From Nocardia colli (GTDB lineage Bacteria; Actinomycetota; Actinomycetes; Mycobacteriales; Mycobacteriaceae), in NCBI RefSeq assembly GCF_008704205.1, contig NZ_VXLC01000014.1:186001-250000 (forward strand): DNA of 64,000 nt, in the 5' to 3' direction. The position numbers and the translations under genes were made by a program. Of this stretch, positions 61,518 to 64,000 are shown one piece after another. Under the pieces are notes generated by a model that saw only the letters and a program-made list of their open reading frames with translations, searched no databases and had not been told where the DNA came from. Position 1 is the stretch's first letter. Each line of letters begins with the position of its first letter.

Positions 61518-62939
61518 ATGACTCTGACCTTCATCCACGGCGGCACGGTGGTCTCGGCCACCGGATCGCAACTGCTCGATGTGCTGGTGGACGGCGAAAC
61601 CATCGTCGCCGTAGTGCAACCCGGTTCCACGGCCCTCGGCGCGGACCTCACCGCGACCGCCGAGGTGGTCATCGACGCGACCGGGAAATACGTGATTCCC
61701 GGTGGCGTGGACGGACATACGCACATGCAGATGCCGTTCGGCGGCACCGAGGCGTCCGATACCTTCGAGACCGGCACCCGCGCCGCCGCGTGGGGTGGCA
61801 CCACGACGATCGTCGACTTCGTCGTGCAGACGCCGGGGGAGCGGTTACAGGACACGCTCGGCGCCTGGCATCAGAAGGCCGCGGGCAAGTGCGCGATCGA
61901 CTACGGCTTCCACCAGATCATCGGCGAGGTCAACGACGAATCCCTCAAGGGCATGAGCGAATTGGTGTCCGAGGGCGTCACCAGCTTCAAGCTGTTCATG
62001 GCCTACCCTGGCGTCTTCTACTCCACCGACGGCCAGATCCTGCGCGCCATGCAGTCGGCCGGCGATCTGGGCGCGCTGCTGATGATGCACGCGGAGAATG
62101 GGATCGCCATCGACGTGCTGGTCGAGCAGGCCATCGCGCGCGGCGACACCGCCCCCTACTTCCACGGCACCAGCCGGCCGTGGCAGATGGAGGAGGAGGC
62201 CACCCACCGCGCGATCATGCTGGCGCAGTTGACCGGTGCGCCGCTCTACGTGGTGCACGTGTCGGCGAAGCAGGCGCTGGAACAGATCGCCACCGCACGG
62301 GGCAACGGCCAGAACGTCTTCGGCGAGACCTGCCCGCAGTATCTGTACCTCTCGCTCGAAGAGCAGCTGGGCGCACCGGGTTTCGAGGGCGCCAAGTGGG
62401 TCTGCTCGACGCCGCTGCGCTCACGCGCCGAGGGCCATCAGGACGAGCTGTGGCGCTACCTGCGCACCGGCGACGTGACCACGGTCAGCACCGACCACTG
62501 CCCGTTCTGCATGAAGGACCAGAAGGAAATGGGCATCGGCGATTTCAGCAAGATCCCGAACGGGATCGGCGGCGTCGAGCACCGGATGGACCTGATGTTC
62601 CAGGGCGTCAAGAGCGGAAAGATCTCGCTCGAACGCTGGGTCGAGGTCTGCTGCACCACCCCGGCCAGGATGTTCGGCATGTACCCGCGCAAGGGCGTGA
62701 TCAGTCCGGGCGCCGACGCGGACATCGTGATCTATGACCCGAACGGGCACACCAGCATCGGCCTCGGCAAAACCCATCACATGAACATGGACTACTCGGC
62801 CTACGAGGGCTTCGAGATCGACGGCCACGTCGACACCGTGCTCTCCCGCGGCCGCGTCGTCATCGACGACGGCAACTATCTCGGCAGCGCCGGGCACGGC
62901 CGGTTCGTCAAACGTGAACTGTCGCAGAACCTGATCTGA
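61518..62939 (+). CDS. hydA: Dihydropyrimidinase / D-hydantoinase
   Basis: A 473-residue zinc amidohydrolase that opens the ring of dihydrouracil, dihydrothymine or hydantoins. GGVDGHTHMQMPFGG carries His67 and His69, Lys158 in TSFKLFMAYPG would be carbamylated to bridge the metals, and VVHVSAKQALEQI and STDHCPFCMKDQKE match the family. The length is as expected. Co-transcription with the ureidopropionase upstream and the LLM oxidoreductase downstream defines a pyrimidine or hydantoin degradation operon. Confidence 0.94.
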   Translation: MTLTFIHGGTVVSATGSQLLDVLVDGETIVAVVQPGSTALGADLTATAEVVIDATGKYVIPGGVDGHTHMQMPFGGTEASDTFETGTRAAAWGGTTTIVDFVVQTPGERLQDTLGAWHQKAAGKCAIDYGFHQIIGEVNDESLKGMSELVSEGVTSFKLFMAYPGVFYSTDGQILRAMQSAGDLGALLMMHAENGIAIDVLVEQAIARGDTAPYFHGTSRPWQMEEEATHRAIMLAQLTGAPLYVVHVSAKQALEQIATARGNGQNVFGETCPQYLYLSLEEQLGAPGFEGAKWVCSTPLRSRAEGHQDELWRYLRTGDVTTVSTDHCPFCMKDQKEMGIGDFSKIPNGIGGVEHRMDLMFQGVKSGKISLERWVEVCCTTPARMFGMYPRKGVISPGADADIVIYDPNGHTSIGLGKTHHMNMDYSAYEGFEIDGHVDTVLSRGRVVIDDGNYLGSAGHGRFVKRELSQNLI

Positions 62940-62978
62940 CAGCCCAGCTGTCTCCGACTTCGAAACGGAGAGTGCCGC

Positions 62979-64000
62979 ATGGACATCGGTGTGGTGCTGC
63001 AATGCACACCCCCCGCTTCCAGGGTGGTCGAACTGGCCAGACAGGCCGAGACCCACGGGTTCTCGCACGTCTGGACCTTCGACTCGCACCTGCTGTGGCA
63101 GGAGCCCTACGTCATCTACAGCCAGATCCTGGCCGCCACCAGGAAGGTCGTCGTCGGCCCGATGGTGACCAACCCGGCCACCAGGGACTGGACGGTGACC
63201 GCGTCGACCTTCGCCACGCTGAACGACATGTTCGGCAACCGCACCGTGTGCGGCATCGGCCGCGGCGACTCGGCGGTGCGCACACTCGGCGGCAAGCCGA
63301 CCACCCTGGCTACCCTGCGCGAATCCATCGAGGTGATCCGGGAACTCGGCAACGGCCGCAGCGCCCGGGTCGGGGACACCATCGTGCGCTTCCCGTGGGC
63401 CGGCGCGTCCCGGCTCGAGGTCTGGATGGCCGGATACGGCCCGCGCGCACTGGATCTCACCGGCGAGGTCGCCGACGGGTTCATCTTGCAGCTGGCCGAT
63501 CCGGACATCACCGCGTGGACTATCGCGCGGGTGCGGTCCGCCGCGGAGCGCGCGGGGCGTGACCCCGGCTCGGTGAAGATCTGCGTCGCCGCACCGGCTT
63601 ACGTCACCGACGGATCGGCGGCCGCGCTGACGCACGCCCGCGAACAGTGCCGCTGGTTCGGCGGGATGGTCGGCAACCACGTGGCCGACATCGTCGCGAA
63701 ATACGGTGCGGGCAGCGATGTTCCGGCCGCGCTCACCGAATACATCGCGGGCAGGCAGGGTTACGACTACAACCAGCACGGGCGGGCGGGCAATACGCAC
63801 GCGGACTTCGTCCCCGACACCATCGTGGACCGGTTCTGCCTGATCGGCACGCCCGACGACCAGCTGACCCGGCTGCGTGAACTGGAGAAGCTCGGCGTGG
63901 ACCAGTTCGCGGTCTACCTGCAGCACGACGCGAAAACCGCGACGCTCGAGGCGTACGGCGAATCGGTGCTGCCCCGGCTGGCGCATCCGGTCACGGCAAC
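62979..64000 (+). CDS. LLM-class flavin/F420-dependent oxidoreductase, 3' end outside the window
   Basis: At least 340 residues of a luciferase-like monooxygenase-fold protein, starting at ATG 62979 39 bp after hydA and still open at the window end. MDIGVVLQCTPPASRVVELA, HVWTFDSHLLWQEPYVI and GIGRGDSAVRTLGGKP fit the TIGR03842-like family, found in pyrimidine-degradation clusters. It might act on the pyrimidine ring or reduce uracil using F420 or FMN; the role is inferred from the operon. The remaining genes of the pathway probably lie beyond the window. Confidence 0.82.
   Translation, partial: MDIGVVLQCTPPASRVVELARQAETHGFSHVWTFDSHLLWQEPYVIYSQILAATRKVVVGPMVTNPATRDWTVTASTFATLNDMFGNRTVCGIGRGDSAVRTLGGKPTTLATLRESIEVIRELGNGRSARVGDTIVRFPWAGASRLEVWMAGYGPRALDLTGEVADGFILQLADPDITAWTIARVRSAAERAGRDPGSVKICVAAPAYVTDGSAAALTHAREQCRWFGGMVGNHVADIVAKYGAGSDVPAALTEYIAGRQGYDYNQHGRAGNTHADFVPDTIVDRFCLIGTPDDQLTRLRELEKLGVDQFAVYLQHDAKTATLEAYGESVLPRLAHPVTA

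Overview
The window comes from a high-GC actinomycete, most likely Nocardia or a close relative in the Mycobacteriales. Supporting signs are the proteasomal ATPase Mpa/ARC, a PAC2-family gene divergent from metH, long HisG with HisE, TrmI, an LppK-like lipoprotein, several TetR regulators, F420/flavin-type oxidoreductases, GTG/TTG starts and candidate leaderless genes. The order PAC2 - metH - (insert) - hisE - hisG - RecB-like nuclease - trmI - lppK - mpa matches, from memory, the M. tuberculosis Rv2125-Rv2115c block. That block is the conserved backbone; most of the rest looks accessory. No rRNA, tRNA, CRISPR array or transposase was seen.

Layout. 1-7 kb: a partial class I fumarase, an AlkB-type hydroxylase, a methyltransferase, an orphan ribbon-helix-helix gene, a gene-free stretch with five DnaA-box-like sites, a MazF-like toxin-antitoxin pair, an M15 peptidase and a 3-hydroxyisobutyrate-dehydrogenase-like enzyme. 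7-12 kb: TetR plus an FAD flavoprotein, an 18-nt tandem repeat, and two secreted serine hydrolases. 12-17.6 kb: a minus-strand operon of amino-acid permease, FMN 2-hydroxyacid oxidase, RidA, methyltransferase and FAD-linked oxidase. 17.8-19.7 kb: a divergent MFS/TetR pair with two palindromic operators.

19.7-29 kb: a JetA-JetB-JetC (TIGR02677/02678/02680-like) SMC operon, the core of a type II Wadjet system, with no JetD nuclease gene beside it. Upstream are an XRE regulator and a small serine-recombinase-like protein without the expected nucleophile, separated by an 18-bp perfect palindrome. 29-36 kb: PAC2, metH, a transmembrane Ser/Thr kinase, a HAD phosphatase. 37-41.8 kb: an Fe(II)/2-oxoglutarate oxygenase, a methyltransferase and a carnitine-acyltransferase-like enzyme in one operon, which looks like a small uncharacterised biosynthetic pathway, followed by a convergent nitronate monooxygenase.

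42-49 kb: hisE-hisG, a 44-residue membrane peptide coupled to a YeiH-type transporter, RecB-like nuclease, trmI, lppK and mpa. 49-58 kb: a caspase-like/NTPase fusion resembling STAND immune proteins, a carboxylesterase, TetR plus a GT39-type membrane protein, a self-inhibited Fic enzyme with a three-site operator, a methyltransferase, a VOC protein and a membrane-anchored cyclophilin. 58.9-64 kb: a MocR regulator divergent from beta-ureidopropionase, dihydropyrimidinase and an LLM oxidoreductase (cut by the window end), a pyrimidine or hydantoin degradation operon.

Across the window most convergent gene pairs are separated by long, almost perfect hairpins that fill the gap between stop codons, and an 18-nt repeat family occurs at two loci 51 kb apart.
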